Shown piece by piece: positions 52,716 to 61,208 of a stretch of 64,000 nucleotides of DNA (its first letter is position 1; each line of letters begins with the position of its first letter). The notes below the pieces were generated by a model. That model saw only the letters and a program-made list of their open reading frames with translations, was not told where the DNA came from and did not search any database. The translations under genes were made by a program, and so were the position numbers. The DNA is from Deltaproteobacteria bacterium (GTDB lineage Bacteria; JADJOY01): positions 305,487 to 369,486 of the forward strand of contig JADJOY010000009.1 of NCBI GenBank assembly GCA_016713535.1. The letters run 5' to 3'.

Positions 52716-53093
52716 ATGGCTTACGCAGAAGCGCTCACGGCCCTCGCCGACCCCACCCGCCGCGCGGTGTTCGAGGCGCTGCGCTCGGGCCCGCGCACCG
52801 TGGGGGAGATCGCTGCCGGGCTGCCGGTGTCGCGCCCCGCGGTGTCGCAGCACCTGCGCGTGCTCGAGGGCGCCCAGCTCGTCAGCGCCCGCCAGCACGG
52901 CACCCGCCGCATCTACCGCGTCGACCGCGCCGGTCTCGCGATCCTGCGCGGCTATCTCGACTCGTTCTGGAGCGACGTTCTCGAGGCGTTCCGCGCCGAG
53001 GCGGAGGCGCAGGCGCGCGCCGCCTCCGAGCCGGCCCCGAAACCCTCGCGAGCCCGGCGCGCCGCGCCGAAACGAACCCGGAGGACCCGATGA
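52716..53093 (+). CDS. ArsR/SmtB-type winged-helix repressor
   Basis: 125 residues: winged helix-turn-helix with A-D-P-T-R-R-A-V-F-E-A-L near 11-22 and recognition helix S-R-P-A-V-S-Q-H-L-R-V-L near 39-50, then the wing Q-H-G-T-R-R-I-Y-R-V. This belongs to the ArsR group usually paired with SRPBCC (AHSA1) proteins; metal-binding cysteines are absent. The C-terminal 25 residues are Arg/Lys/Pro-rich. The next gene starts with ATGA overlap, and a palindromic operator lies just upstream, so it likely controls itself and its partner. Confidence 0.92.
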   Translation: MAYAEALTALADPTRRAVFEALRSGPRTVGEIAAGLPVSRPAVSQHLRVLEGAQLVSARQHGTRRIYRVDRAGLAILRGYLDSFWSDVLEAFRAEAEAQARAASEPAPKPSRARRAAPKRTRRTR

Positions 53094-53575
53094 GCCAGGT
53101 GATCCCGCTCCCCGAACCGCTCGCCCCGGTGCGCAAGAGCGTCGTCGTGCCGCTCACGCCCGAGCGCGCGTTCCGGCTCTTCACCGAGGGGCTGAGCACG
53201 TGGTGGCCGCTCGCCAGCCACTCGATCTCGGACGAGCGCGCCGCGAGCTGCGGCCTCGAGCCGTGCGTCGGCGGCGCCATCTACGAGCTGCGCGACGACG
53301 GCGAGCGCTTCGCGTGGGGCACGGTCGAGGTGTGGGAGCCGCCCGCGCGCTTCGTGATGCGCTGGTACCCGGGCCGCGACGCCGCGACCGGCCAGCAGGT
53401 GGAGGTCCGCTTCAGCGCGGCCCCGGGGGGCACCCGCGTGGACCTCGAGCACCGTGACTGGGAGCGCCTCGCCGAGCGCGCCGAGGCGGCGCGCACCTCC
53501 TACGACGGCGGCTGGGACCTGGTCCTCGGCGCCCGCTTCGTGGACGCCTGCCGCGCGGCGGCGGGATCCGATTAG
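53090..53575 (+). CDS. SRPBCC (AHSA1-type START-like) protein
   Basis: 161 residues of the SRPBCC hydrophobic-ligand-binding fold: K-S-V-V-V-P-L-T-P-E-R-A-F-R-L-F-T near 17-33, W-W-P, G-G-A-I-Y-E-L, W-G-T-V-E-V-W-E-P-P-A-R-F-V-M-R-W and G-G-T-R-V-D-L-E-H, with the long C-terminal helix to G-A-R-F-V-D-A-C. Natural ligand unknown. The start overlaps the ArsR stop (ATGA), and its own stop overlaps the P450 stop by 4 bp on the other strand. Confidence 0.92.
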   Translation: MSQVIPLPEPLAPVRKSVVVPLTPERAFRLFTEGLSTWWPLASHSISDERAASCGLEPCVGGAIYELRDDGERFAWGTVEVWEPPARFVMRWYPGRDAATGQQVEVRFSAAPGGTRVDLEHRDWERLAERAEAARTSYDGGWDLVLGARFVDACRAAAGSD

Positions 53576-54780
53576 AGGCGCCGCTCGGGGTCGAACTCGA
53601 TCGGCAGGCTGGCGATGCCGCGCACGAAGTTCGAGGGCGCGACGCGCACCTCGGCGCCGGGGGCCAGGCGTGGCTCGGGCAGGCGCCGCAGCAGCTCCTC
53701 GAACATCACGCGGATCTCGAGGCGCGCGAGGTTGGCGCCCAGGCAGTGGTGGGCGCCGTGGCCGCCGAAGGCCACGTGCGGATTCGGGTCGCGGGTGACG
53801 TCGAAGTGGTCGGGGTCGGCGAACACGTCCTCGTCGCGGTTCGCGGACGGGTAGAGCAGGAGCAGCTTGTCGCCCGCGCGGATGGTGCGTCCGCCGAGCT
53901 CGAGGTCGCGGGTGGCGGTGCGGTTCATGTTCACGATCGGCGAGCCCCAGCGCAGGAACTCCTCGATCGCCACCGGTAGCCGCGCCGGCTCGGCGGCGAG
54001 CAGCCGCCATTGCTCGGGGTGGCGGACGAGCTGCTCCATCGCCGCCGACATCACGTTGCGGGTGGTCTCGTTCCCGCCCACCAGCAACAGCAGCGACTCG
54101 TGGAGGAGCGCGTAGTCGTCGATGCGCTCGCCGCTCTCGTCGGCCGCGTTGGCGAGGATGCTCATGAGGTCGTCGCGCGGGTGGGCGCGGCGGTCGGCGA
54201 CGATGGCGTCGAAGTGGTCGCGGTACTCGACCAGCGCGATCGCGGCGGTGGCGGCGACGTCGTCGGGGCTGTTGGCGGCGGTGCCCGCGACCATGTCGTT
54301 GGACCATCGCTGCAGCCGTTCGCGGTCCTCGGTGCCGAAGCCGAGCAGCGTGCCGATCATGATCATCGGTAGCGGCGCGGCGAGCGCCTCCACGAAGTCG
54401 CAGCGCCCCGCCGGAAGCACCGCGTCGAGCAGGCGCGTGACCGTGGCGCGCAGGAACGGCTCGTGCTCGGCCACGCGCCGCGGCGTGAAGCCCTTGTTCA
54501 CCAGCGAGCGGCGCAGGTTGTGCTGCGGGTTGTCGAAGTTGATCATCGTCGGGAACGGCTCGGCGTCGGGGCGCGAGCCGCCCGCCGAGCTGAACGTCTC
54601 GGGGTGGGCCGAGGCGTGCATGACGTCGGCGTGGCGCGAGAGCCCCCACACGCGCCCCACCTCGTCCCAGAACACCGGCTCGTGGCGGCGCATCCAGCGA
54701 TACGCGGGGAACGGATCGCCGGCGTAGAAGTCGGCGTCGAGGAGGCGGATGGGTGGGCGGGGTTCGGGGGCGTCGGTCAT
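53572..54780 (-). CDS. cytochrome P450 (CYP125/CYP142-like group)
   Basis: 402 residues from ATG 54780. I-helix motif L-L-V-G-G-N-E-T-T-R-N near 235-245; this GNETTRN variant is common in CYP124/125/142-type sterol and lipid hydroxylases. E-E-F-L-R (ExxR) near 278, and the heme loop F-G-G-H-G-A-H-H-C-L-G-A near 340-351 with the axial Cys. It needs a ferredoxin and reductase; none are adjacent. Substrate not determinable. Intact. Confidence 0.95.
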   Translation of the reverse strand: MTDAPEPRPPIRLLDADFYAGDPFPAYRWMRRHEPVFWDEVGRVWGLSRHADVMHASAHPETFSSAGGSRPDAEPFPTMINFDNPQHNLRRSLVNKGFTPRRVAEHEPFLRATVTRLLDAVLPAGRCDFVEALAAPLPMIMIGTLLGFGTEDRERLQRWSNDMVAGTAANSPDDVAATAAIALVEYRDHFDAIVADRRAHPRDDLMSILANAADESGERIDDYALLHESLLLLVGGNETTRNVMSAAMEQLVRHPEQWRLLAAEPARLPVAIEEFLRWGSPIVNMNRTATRDLELGGRTIRAGDKLLLLYPSANRDEDVFADPDHFDVTRDPNPHVAFGGHGAHHCLGANLARLEIRVMFEELLRRLPEPRLAPGAEVRVAPSNFVRGIASLPIEFDPERRL

Positions 54781-54944
54781 GGTCGGCGTTCCAGGCGGTT
54801 CCAACGTCGGTTGAGTGTGCGGAGCGCGACCTGCCTACGATACTCCGCACTCCCGCCGCAACGTCTTCCCCTCGCCGTGGCGATCTCGCCGCGCCGGCTT
54901 CACGGCGGCGGACGAGCCCCCGCGCCACGAAGACCTCGATCTCC

Positions 54945-55919
54945 ATGTCCCGCTCGCTCGCGCTCGTCGTGCTGGCCGCCACGCTCGGCGGCGCGGCGGC
55001 GGGCTGTGGTGGCGGCGGCTCGGGCTCGCCGTCGCTGCCCGGGCTCGTCGACGGCCCGATCGTGGGCCGCGTCACCGCCTCGTCGGTGACGATCGCGTGG
55101 CGCACCGGCACGCCCGAGATCGGCGCGGTGGACGTCGGCCCCGACGCGACCTATGGCCGCGGCGCCGTCGAGCCCGCGGCGACGACCGAGCACCGCGTGC
55201 TCCACACCGGCGACATCGCCTACGGCGCCGGCACCGAGCAGCAGGTCGAGACCCGCTTCCTCGAGCCCTACGAGCCGCTCCTCGACCACATCCCTCTCTA
55301 CGCCTCGATCGGCAACCACGACGCCGCCACCGGCCACGGCGGGCCGCTGCTCGCGGCGCTCACGCTGCCCACCAACGACGTCGACGGCGGCTCGCTCTTC
55401 TACTCCTTCGAGTGGGGCGCCGTGCACTTCGTGGCGCTCGACTCGAACCAGCCGCTCGCGCCCGGCAGCGCCCAGCTCGCGTGGCTCGACGCCGACCTCG
55501 CGGCGAGCGCCGCCGCGACGTTCCGGGTGGTCTTCTTCCACCACCCGCCCTACAGCTCGTCGAAGAACGGTAGCCACCAGGCGGTGCGCGCCGCGCTGAG
55601 CCCGGTGCTCGACCGGCACCGGGTGGACCTGGTCTTCAACGGCCACGACCACGTCTACGAGCGCACGCTTCCCATGGCGGACGGCGAGGTCGCCGAGCCG
55701 AGCCCGGGGCCGGATTACGTGGACGCGCCCGGCACGATCTACGTGGTCACGGGCGGCGGCGGGCAGAACCTCTACCCGGCCGGGACGAGCGACTTCACGG
55801 CGGTGTCCGAGAGTGCCTTCCACTTCGTCGAGGTCGAGGTGAGCGGCGCCGCGCTCACCGCCACCGCGATCCGCCTCGACGGCTCGGTGCTCGATCGGTT
55901 CACGCTGACCCAGCGCTGA
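54945..55919 (+). CDS. metallophosphoesterase-like lipoprotein lacking metal motif I
   Basis: 324 residues from ATG 54945. Lipoprotein signal M-S-R-S-L-A-L-V-V-L-A-A-T-L-G-G-A-A-A-G-C. A short fibronectin-like N-domain (V-T-A-S-S-V-T-I-A-W-R-T-G) then jumps directly from A-A-T-T-E-H-R-V to L-H-T-G-D-I-A-Y (motif II). G-N-H-D (III), F-F-H-H-P-P-Y-S-S-S-K-N (IV) and G-H-D-H-V-Y-E-R (V) follow. The usual segment of ~70 residues with the first motif (G-D-x-G/D-x-H) is absent in frame, so binuclear metal binding should be impaired. Divergent from the P450 gene. Confidence 0.88.
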   Translation: MSRSLALVVLAATLGGAAAGCGGGGSGSPSLPGLVDGPIVGRVTASSVTIAWRTGTPEIGAVDVGPDATYGRGAVEPAATTEHRVLHTGDIAYGAGTEQQVETRFLEPYEPLLDHIPLYASIGNHDAATGHGGPLLAALTLPTNDVDGGSLFYSFEWGAVHFVALDSNQPLAPGSAQLAWLDADLAASAAATFRVVFFHHPPYSSSKNGSHQAVRAALSPVLDRHRVDLVFNGHDHVYERTLPMADGEVAEPSPGPDYVDAPGTIYVVTGGGGQNLYPAGTSDFTAVSESAFHFVEVEVSGAALTATAIRLDGSVLDRFTLTQR

Positions 55920-55924
55920 GAGCG

Positions 55925-56130
55925 AATCGGTCGCGGGCGGGGGCAGGCCCCGCCCCTACCAGCGACGGATCGTCGGTCGCGGGCGGGGACGGGGCCGGAT
56001 CGTAGGGGCGGGCCGAGTGCCCGCCCGCGGTGTACCGCGCCGCCTGCGGCCGCGAGGGACCGCGGCCCTCCACGGCGATGGATGTCCGTTCGTGGAGGGC
56101 ACGGGGCCTGCGGCCCCTGCTCCGTCGCCG
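55925..56130. repeat. cluster of GTAG-class and three-hairpin repeats
   Basis: GGGCGGGG...CCCCGCCC units near 55935-55958 (with CTAC), GTAGGGGCGGGC-CGAGT-GCCCGCCC near 56003-56027, then GGCCGCG-AGGGAC-CGCGGCC at about 56047-56066 with CTCCA ... TGGAGGG and GGGGCCTGCGGCCCC. The last ends near the stop of the gene at 56136. Confidence 0.8.
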
Positions 56131-56135
56131 CCGCG

Positions 56136-56816
56136 CTATTGGCTCGCGCCCTTCACGAGGGCGGCGTAGGACTCGACGAGCTGCTTCTCGATCGTGTCCC
56201 AGGGCGGCGGTCGACCCTTCGCCGCGGCCTTGTCGCGGGCGAACGCGGCCTGCGCCCGCAAGAGTCCGGCGCGCTCGATCTCGGCGTTGCGCTGGCCGTA
56301 GAGCAGTGCGTAGAGGTCCGCGATGCGCCGGCCGACGTTTCGGGGATCGTTCTCGCCCGGGGTGCGGCGCGCCACCCACCACGCGAGCTCCCGCTTGGCA
56401 GCCTCCTTGGGGTCCCAGCTGCCGCCCATGACCTTGGCGATCCGGGTGTAGCCCTCGACGAGCGCGGGCAGCACGTCGCGCTCGTAGCCCTCGTGGGTGT
56501 TCGAAAAGGTCATGGCGGCGCGCCCGAGCGGCTCGCCGATCGCGATCGCCTCGGCGGCCGAGACGCCGAGCTGGCTCATCTGCAGCGCCAGCATCTCGCG
56601 CCCGAGGGCGAACGGGTCGCCGCCGTAGTAGGCCTGCCACATCCGGGTCTCCGACTTGCCGACCACCGCGGGGTCGAACTTGGGGCGGGAGCCAGCCCCC
56701 GAGGCCGCCACCCCGATCGCGGCGGCGAGCAGCGCCACCAGGCACGCGGCGCCGAGCGAAACCCGCGGCCGGGCCGAGGGCTTCGAGGCCGGACGGTGGG
56801 CGGGGCGCTGGGGCAT
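56136..56816 (-). CDS. anchored protein of unknown function
   Basis: 226 residues from ATG 56816. An N-terminal Arg/Pro-rich tail is followed by one membrane helix (A-A-C-L-V-A-L-L-A-A-A-I-G-V-A-A near 32-48), so it is anchored with its ~170-residue helical domain outside the membrane. The domain starts F-D-P-A-V-V-G-K-S-E-T-R-M-W-Q-A-Y-Y and includes N-V-G-R-R-I-A-D-L-Y-A-L-L-Y-G. No family recognised. Single gene. Confidence 0.75.
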   Translation of the reverse strand: MPQRPAHRPASKPSARPRVSLGAACLVALLAAAIGVAASGAGSRPKFDPAVVGKSETRMWQAYYGGDPFALGREMLALQMSQLGVSAAEAIAIGEPLGRAAMTFSNTHEGYERDVLPALVEGYTRIAKVMGGSWDPKEAAKRELAWWVARRTPGENDPRNVGRRIADLYALLYGQRNAEIERAGLLRAQAAFARDKAAAKGRPPPWDTIEKQLVESYAALVKGASQ

Positions 56817-56984
56817 GGGCGGGCCTCCTCGGGCCGGGTGCGAGCGCGGGAGCGCGCTGGTGCGCCCCGGTCTTCGCACCGCGCCGTGCACTTTTCCAGC
56901 ACGGCGGATCGCCGACGCGCCTCACCGCTCGGCCTGGAGGGCGCGGCTCTGAGGCTGTGAATCTTTCTCTCTGGGTCGCTCACG

Positions 56985-57145
56985 GAGGCCGCGTAGGCCC
57001 GGCGACGGGGGATGGAACCCCCGCCGCTACGGGGTCTTCGTAGCGCGGGGGGCTCCGTCCCCCCGCGGCGCTTCGCTCTCGCTCGATTTCTTCACAGGCT
57101 CTCTGCCGCGGCGCGGCCCGCCCGAGGCGGGCCCTCCAGACCGCG
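56985..57145. repeat. hairpin repeats including a copy of the 40-bp element
   Basis: GGCGACGGGG-GATGGAA-CCCCC...GCCGC near 57001-57026, the 40-bp element GGTCTTCGTAGC... at 57033-57072, and GCGGCCCGCC-CGA-GGCGGGCC followed by CTCCAG near 57114-57138. No gene in 56817-57149. Confidence 0.85.
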
Positions 57146-57149
57146 CCCC

Positions 57150-57190
57150 AAAAAAAACGAGGTCGCGACCCTGGTGGGGGTCGCGACCTC
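57150..57190 (-). terminator. strong rho-independent terminator on the minus strand
   Basis: GAGGTCGCGACC (57190-57179) pairs perfectly with GGTCGCGACCTC (57170-57159) and is followed on the minus strand by GTTTTTTTT (57157-57150). Best terminator in the window. It lies 265 bp after the ceramidase-like gene; the intervening 57191-57454 shows no convincing gene and could be a long 3' UTR or a small RNA. Confidence 0.8.
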
Positions 57191-57454
57191 GAAGGATCAG
57201 GAGAGAGGGAAAGCTAGGTCACGAGCAGAGGCGGCCCATCCGACTCATCCCCGTGTGGAACCCACGATCCATCCTATGCTTGCCCGTCTTGGCGGCGTTC
57301 TAGAGCAATCGCCTTGCCAACCCGGGGTGGATGGAAATCGTTTGCGAAAGCGAGCCGGAAATCCGTGTGCTGTAAGCGGTTGTCCAGAATCGAGACGGGC
57401 GCCGACCGTTCGCTGTTCGAATGCCGAACGCCGCTAGTTACGGCGGGGTGACCC

Positions 57455-58918
57455 TCAGGGACCAATGATGTCGGCCGGGGGTGGCTCGGTAGCGCCAAGA
57501 AGCTCTCGAACGGCCCGCGTGAGCGTCGGACCTGTCGCCGGGCCGGCCGACATGGACTGCTCGTATTCGTAGGTGGAGTCCTCGAACTCCGCGGCGCCCA
57601 TGATGTAGCCGAGCTCGTCGGTGGCGAGGCCGAAGATGAACGGGTAGGGCGTCGCGAGCCACCGTTTGTAGAGAGAGCCGAGGCTCGGGAAAATCTCCCC
57701 GGGCACGGTCAGGATGCGCGCCGGTCCCAGATCGATCCGGTGCACTTCGGCCCGGAAGCGGCCGTCGCGGGTGGGCCGATCGCCGAGGCTGACGATCCCG
57801 AGCGAGGTCACGACCTCGAAGATCGTGTTGTCGAGCTCGAGCCAGATCTCGCGGCTCTCGTGGCCGAGCGTCACCCCCTGCGGGCCGATCGGCGCGGGGG
57901 ACGCGTCCAGCGCGCCCTCGGCGAGCTGCGCCAGCGCGTCGCCGGTCCGGTCGATGAACGCGACGCGCAGCGTGAAATCCTCGTACTCGTCGCGCTTGTC
58001 CCAGCGGTTCGGGTAGGGGATGACCATGCCGCCGATCGCCCCCGGCACGAAGATCGGCACCGAGCCCGGGTTGCGGACCTCGAGCTCGCGGTAGAGCCGC
58101 CCCGGGAAGTCCGCCGACAGCAGCTTGTTGTTCTCGAACAGCGCCTCGGCGTGGCAGGCGTAGTTCACCACCGTGGCGATGCGCTTGCCGTCCACGTCCT
58201 CGGCGGCGAGCACCGTCATCTGGTTGTCCTTGCGGCTCGGATCGTCGGGGAACCACAGGTTCGCCGAGATCCCCTCCTCGACCGTGGTGGCCGCGAACCG
58301 CAGCCGCGCCGGCTTGGCGCTCACCACCGCGCGCGCGATCGCGTCGGCGACCTGGCCGCGCATCCACGTCATGTACTCCGGGTCCTTGCCGGACGCGACC
58401 GGCAGCAGCACCCCGGGCCCCCAGTAGCCCATGGTGTCGGGGCCCTCGTGGTTGTGGGTCGAGCCGACGATCACGCGCTCGGGGTGGTCGCGGGTGACGA
58501 GCCCGCGGATGCCGCGCACCTCGTCGTTCAGGAGCCCGACGAAGTCGAGCCACACCAGCACCACCCACTGCGCGCCGTCGTCGACGAAGAGGACGCGCCC
58601 GGTGATCGGGTCGAGGACGCCTTCCGAGGAGCGACCCGGGCCGAAGCCCGCGATGTAGACGTCGCCGGCCGCGGCCTTGTCGTAGGGGGTGAGGTCGACG
58701 GTGGCGGCGCCCACCTGCAGGTCGCCGCCGGGGCGCGTCGGGATGCCGTCGAGGATCAGCGTGGAGGTGGCCGCCATCGCCTCGCGGGAGACCGCTTCCG
58801 GCGAGGGGGCGCTCTTGCCACAGCTCGCGGTCACCAGGGCCACGGCCACGGCGAGGGCGGTGCGGAACACCGACGAGGTCGCGCTCGCGCGGCGCGGCGG
58901 CCGCGCGAGCGGGCTCAT
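57455..58918 (-). CDS. neutral/alkaline ceramidase-like lipoprotein
   Basis: 487 residues from ATG 58918. Lipoprotein signal with L-A-V-A-V-A-L-V-T-A-S-C. Resembles the catalytic N-domain of neutral ceramidases: V-G-A-A-T-V-D-L-T-P at ~52, V-I-V-G-S-T-H-N-H-E-G-P (counterpart of G-T-H-T-H-S-G-P, zinc-binding histidines) and V-N-Y-A-C-H-A-E (N-F-x-x-H-P). The C-terminal immunoglobulin-like domain is reduced. Ceramidase activity is inferred; other amidohydrolysis of lipids is possible. Its start overlaps the stop of the glycosyltransferase gene (ATGA), so both act together, perhaps on a lipid. Confidence 0.85.
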   Translation of the reverse strand: MSPLARPPRRASATSSVFRTALAVAVALVTASCGKSAPSPEAVSREAMAATSTLILDGIPTRPGGDLQVGAATVDLTPYDKAAAGDVYIAGFGPGRSSEGVLDPITGRVLFVDDGAQWVVLVWLDFVGLLNDEVRGIRGLVTRDHPERVIVGSTHNHEGPDTMGYWGPGVLLPVASGKDPEYMTWMRGQVADAIARAVVSAKPARLRFAATTVEEGISANLWFPDDPSRKDNQMTVLAAEDVDGKRIATVVNYACHAEALFENNKLLSADFPGRLYRELEVRNPGSVPIFVPGAIGGMVIPYPNRWDKRDEYEDFTLRVAFIDRTGDALAQLAEGALDASPAPIGPQGVTLGHESREIWLELDNTIFEVVTSLGIVSLGDRPTRDGRFRAEVHRIDLGPARILTVPGEIFPSLGSLYKRWLATPYPFIFGLATDELGYIMGAAEFEDSTYEYEQSMSAGPATGPTLTRAVRELLGATEPPPADIIGP

Positions 58919-60207
58919 GGTTTCTCCGCGGCGCGGCGCTCGGCGAGCCACTCGATCGCGCTGGCGATGGCGAAGGCGCCGAAGGTGAGGAAGATCGGCT
59001 CGATCTGCAGCCGGTAGCGAAACACCGACATGAAGATCGCCACTCGTACCAGGAACCACCCCAGGAAGGCGAGCAGGATGCCGACCGGCTTGCGACGCGC
59101 CAGCGCCACCCCCACGCCGATCGCGAACGCCGAGAGCAGGAAGCCGTACCAGAGCCGGCTCAGCCACACGAACGACCGTGGCCAGAACGGGAAGCCCGGC
59201 GAGATCGCCAGCAGCTTGGTCCACTTGCCGAGGATGAACCCCGGCATCGATCGCCAGTGCTCGCGCCAGAACTCGAAGACGTTGGCGCGGAGCCGGCGGT
59301 CGAGGTCGACCTCGTCGACGTAGCCCGTGAAGCGCGGGTCCTTGGAGAGGTCGGGGGGGGTGAAGTAGTCGGCGTCCGGGTTGCCCGGCCACGGCAGCCA
59401 CCCGCCGTAGAGCGCGGGGTCGCGCAGGATGTCCTCGTTGTTCGCCTGCCACATGATGAAGCCGCTCTCGGTGGTGAGCGGCACGAAGTGGCCGAGCGCC
59501 ACGGCGTTGCGCGCGATCCACGGGGTGAGCATCGCCACACAGCTCAATCCCATCACCGTTCCCGAGATCAGGGTGCGCCGCCACGGACGCAGCTTCGCGA
59601 GCGCCCAGGTGCCGAACGACGCCACCAGCAACACCAGGTCCGGCCGCACGTAGGTGGCGAGCCCCGCCAGCACGCCGCCGGCGGCGGAGCGGCCGGGGCT
59701 GGGGTTCGGGGCCACCCGCGCCGCGAAGAACCACAGCGCCCAGCTCACCGCGGTGATGCCGAGGCTCTCGGTCCAGAGCTGGTAGTCGTAGAAGATCAGG
59801 AACGGGTCGATCGCCGCGAGCGCGCCGCACACCACGGCCGGGAACGCACCGAACACCACCCGCGCGAGCAGGAAGAGCGCCACCGGCCCGGTCGAGCCGA
59901 GCACCACCTGGACCAGCCGCGGCACGACCGGAGCGGTGCCGCCGAGGGCGTAGATCGCGGCGAGGAAGAGCGGGTAGCCGGGCATGCGCGAGGCGGTCAG
60001 CTCACCCGTCGGCGACACCAGCGCGCCGCGCTCGAGGATCGCGCGCGCCATGGCGTCGTAGTAGAGGGCGTCCGCGGTGACCGGCGCCGTGGGGTGCAGG
60101 AACGCGAAGCCGAGGATCAGCCGGGCCGCGAGTGCCGCGGCGAACACCACCCACGGCGCGGACCGCGAGGCGGACCCCGCGCGGAGCAAGTCCACCCACC
60201 GTCTCAT
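58915..60207 (-). CDS. GT39/ArnT-like membrane glycosyltransferase
   Basis: 430 residues with about ten membrane helices. The acidic first periplasmic loop T-A-D-A-L-Y-Y-D-A-M-A-R-A-I-L has the Asp typical of PMT/ArnT enzymes using polyprenyl-phosphate sugars. S-R-M-P-G-Y-P-L-F-L-A-A and I-D-P-F-L-I-F-Y-D-Y-Q-L-W-T-E-S also fit. P-W-I-A-R-N is a conserved helix end. The acceptor is unknown. The gene is translated in coupling with the ceramidase-like lipoprotein downstream, which may be its partner or substrate-processing enzyme (inference). Confidence 0.88.
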   Translation of the reverse strand: MRRWVDLLRAGSASRSAPWVVFAAALAARLILGFAFLHPTAPVTADALYYDAMARAILERGALVSPTGELTASRMPGYPLFLAAIYALGGTAPVVPRLVQVVLGSTGPVALFLLARVVFGAFPAVVCGALAAIDPFLIFYDYQLWTESLGITAVSWALWFFAARVAPNPSPGRSAAGGVLAGLATYVRPDLVLLVASFGTWALAKLRPWRRTLISGTVMGLSCVAMLTPWIARNAVALGHFVPLTTESGFIMWQANNEDILRDPALYGGWLPWPGNPDADYFTPPDLSKDPRFTGYVDEVDLDRRLRANVFEFWREHWRSMPGFILGKWTKLLAISPGFPFWPRSFVWLSRLWYGFLLSAFAIGVGVALARRKPVGILLAFLGWFLVRVAIFMSVFRYRLQIEPIFLTFGAFAIASAIEWLAERRAAEKP

Positions 60208-60386
60208 GACGAGGCGGGACCACGGGCGCGAGCGAGAGAGGGAATCGGCAACGGTGGCGGCGCCGTCGCGCCCACCCTGGGGTTTTCGCGACCGTGAAGT
60301 GTTCTCTCCGTGATAGGGAAGAAGCGCGGCCGGGTCAAGCGCCTCCCCGATCGCGGGTGGCGGGTGCGGGGTCGAGGAGGGGCGTC

Positions 60387-61208
60387 ATGACGGATCTCGC
60401 GGGTCGGATCGTGCTCATCACCGGGGGGGCCTCCGGCATCGGGCGCGCCGTGGGAACGGTGCTCGCGGCGCGTGGCGCGCGGGTGTGGCTGGCGGACAAG
60501 AACGGCGCGGCGGCCGACGGCGCGGCCGCCGAGCTCCGCGGCCGCGGGCTCGACGTCGCGGGAGTCACCCTCGACGTGACCGACGCGGGGGCCTTCGTGC
60601 GCGTGGTCGACGAGCTGGTGGCGCGCGAAGGGCGGATCGACCTCGCCTTCAACAACGCCGGGGTCGCGGTGGGCGGCGAGATCCGCGACACCCCGCTCGA
60701 GGTGTGGCGGCGCGTCCTCGAGGTGAACCTGATGGGCGTGGTGCACGGCGTCCACGCCGTCTACCCGCACATGCTGCGGCAGCGCTCCGGACGCATCGTG
60801 AACACCGCGTCGATGGCCGGGCTGATCCCGTTCCCGGGGGGTGCGCCCTACGCGGTGTCGAAACACGGCGTGGTCGCGCTCTCGACGGCGCTGCGCGCCG
60901 AGGCGCACCACTTCGGGGTGCGGGTGAGTGTCGTGTGCCCGGGCTTCATCGCTACACCCATCTACGACTCGGCGATCTACGTGAACGTCGATCGCGCCAA
61001 GGTCATCGACGCGATCCCGGTCACGCCCATCCCGGTCGAGCGCTGCGCTGAGATCATCGTGCGCGGCATCGAGCGCGACCGCCGCATCATCCTGGTGGGG
61101 GCGAGCGCCTGGATGGGCTGGTGGTTCTGGCGCGCCTTCCCCGGGGCGTTCCTGCGCATCGCCGAGCGCAGCCTCGGCACCTTCCGCCGGGCCCGTCTGA
61201 GTGGCTGA
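60387..61208 (+). CDS. short-chain dehydrogenase/reductase
   Basis: 273 residues from ATG 60387 with GAGGAGGGG upstream. Nucleotide motif T-G-G-A-S-G-I-G near 12-19, D-V-T-D near 63, N-N-A-G-V-A near 90, catalytic Ser in N-T-A-S-M-A and Y-A-V-S-K near 155-159. Arg/Lys after strand 2 is replaced by D-K, pointing to NAD rather than NADP. The C-terminal ~40 residues (W-M-G-W-W-F-W-R-A-F-P-G) are amphipathic and may attach to the membrane, as in SDRs acting on lipids. The stop overlaps the next start by 8 bp. Confidence 0.95.
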   Translation: MTDLAGRIVLITGGASGIGRAVGTVLAARGARVWLADKNGAAADGAAAELRGRGLDVAGVTLDVTDAGAFVRVVDELVAREGRIDLAFNNAGVAVGGEIRDTPLEVWRRVLEVNLMGVVHGVHAVYPHMLRQRSGRIVNTASMAGLIPFPGGAPYAVSKHGVVALSTALRAEAHHFGVRVSVVCPGFIATPIYDSAIYVNVDRAKVIDAIPVTPIPVERCAEIIVRGIERDRRIILVGASAWMGWWFWRAFPGAFLRIAERSLGTFRRARLSG

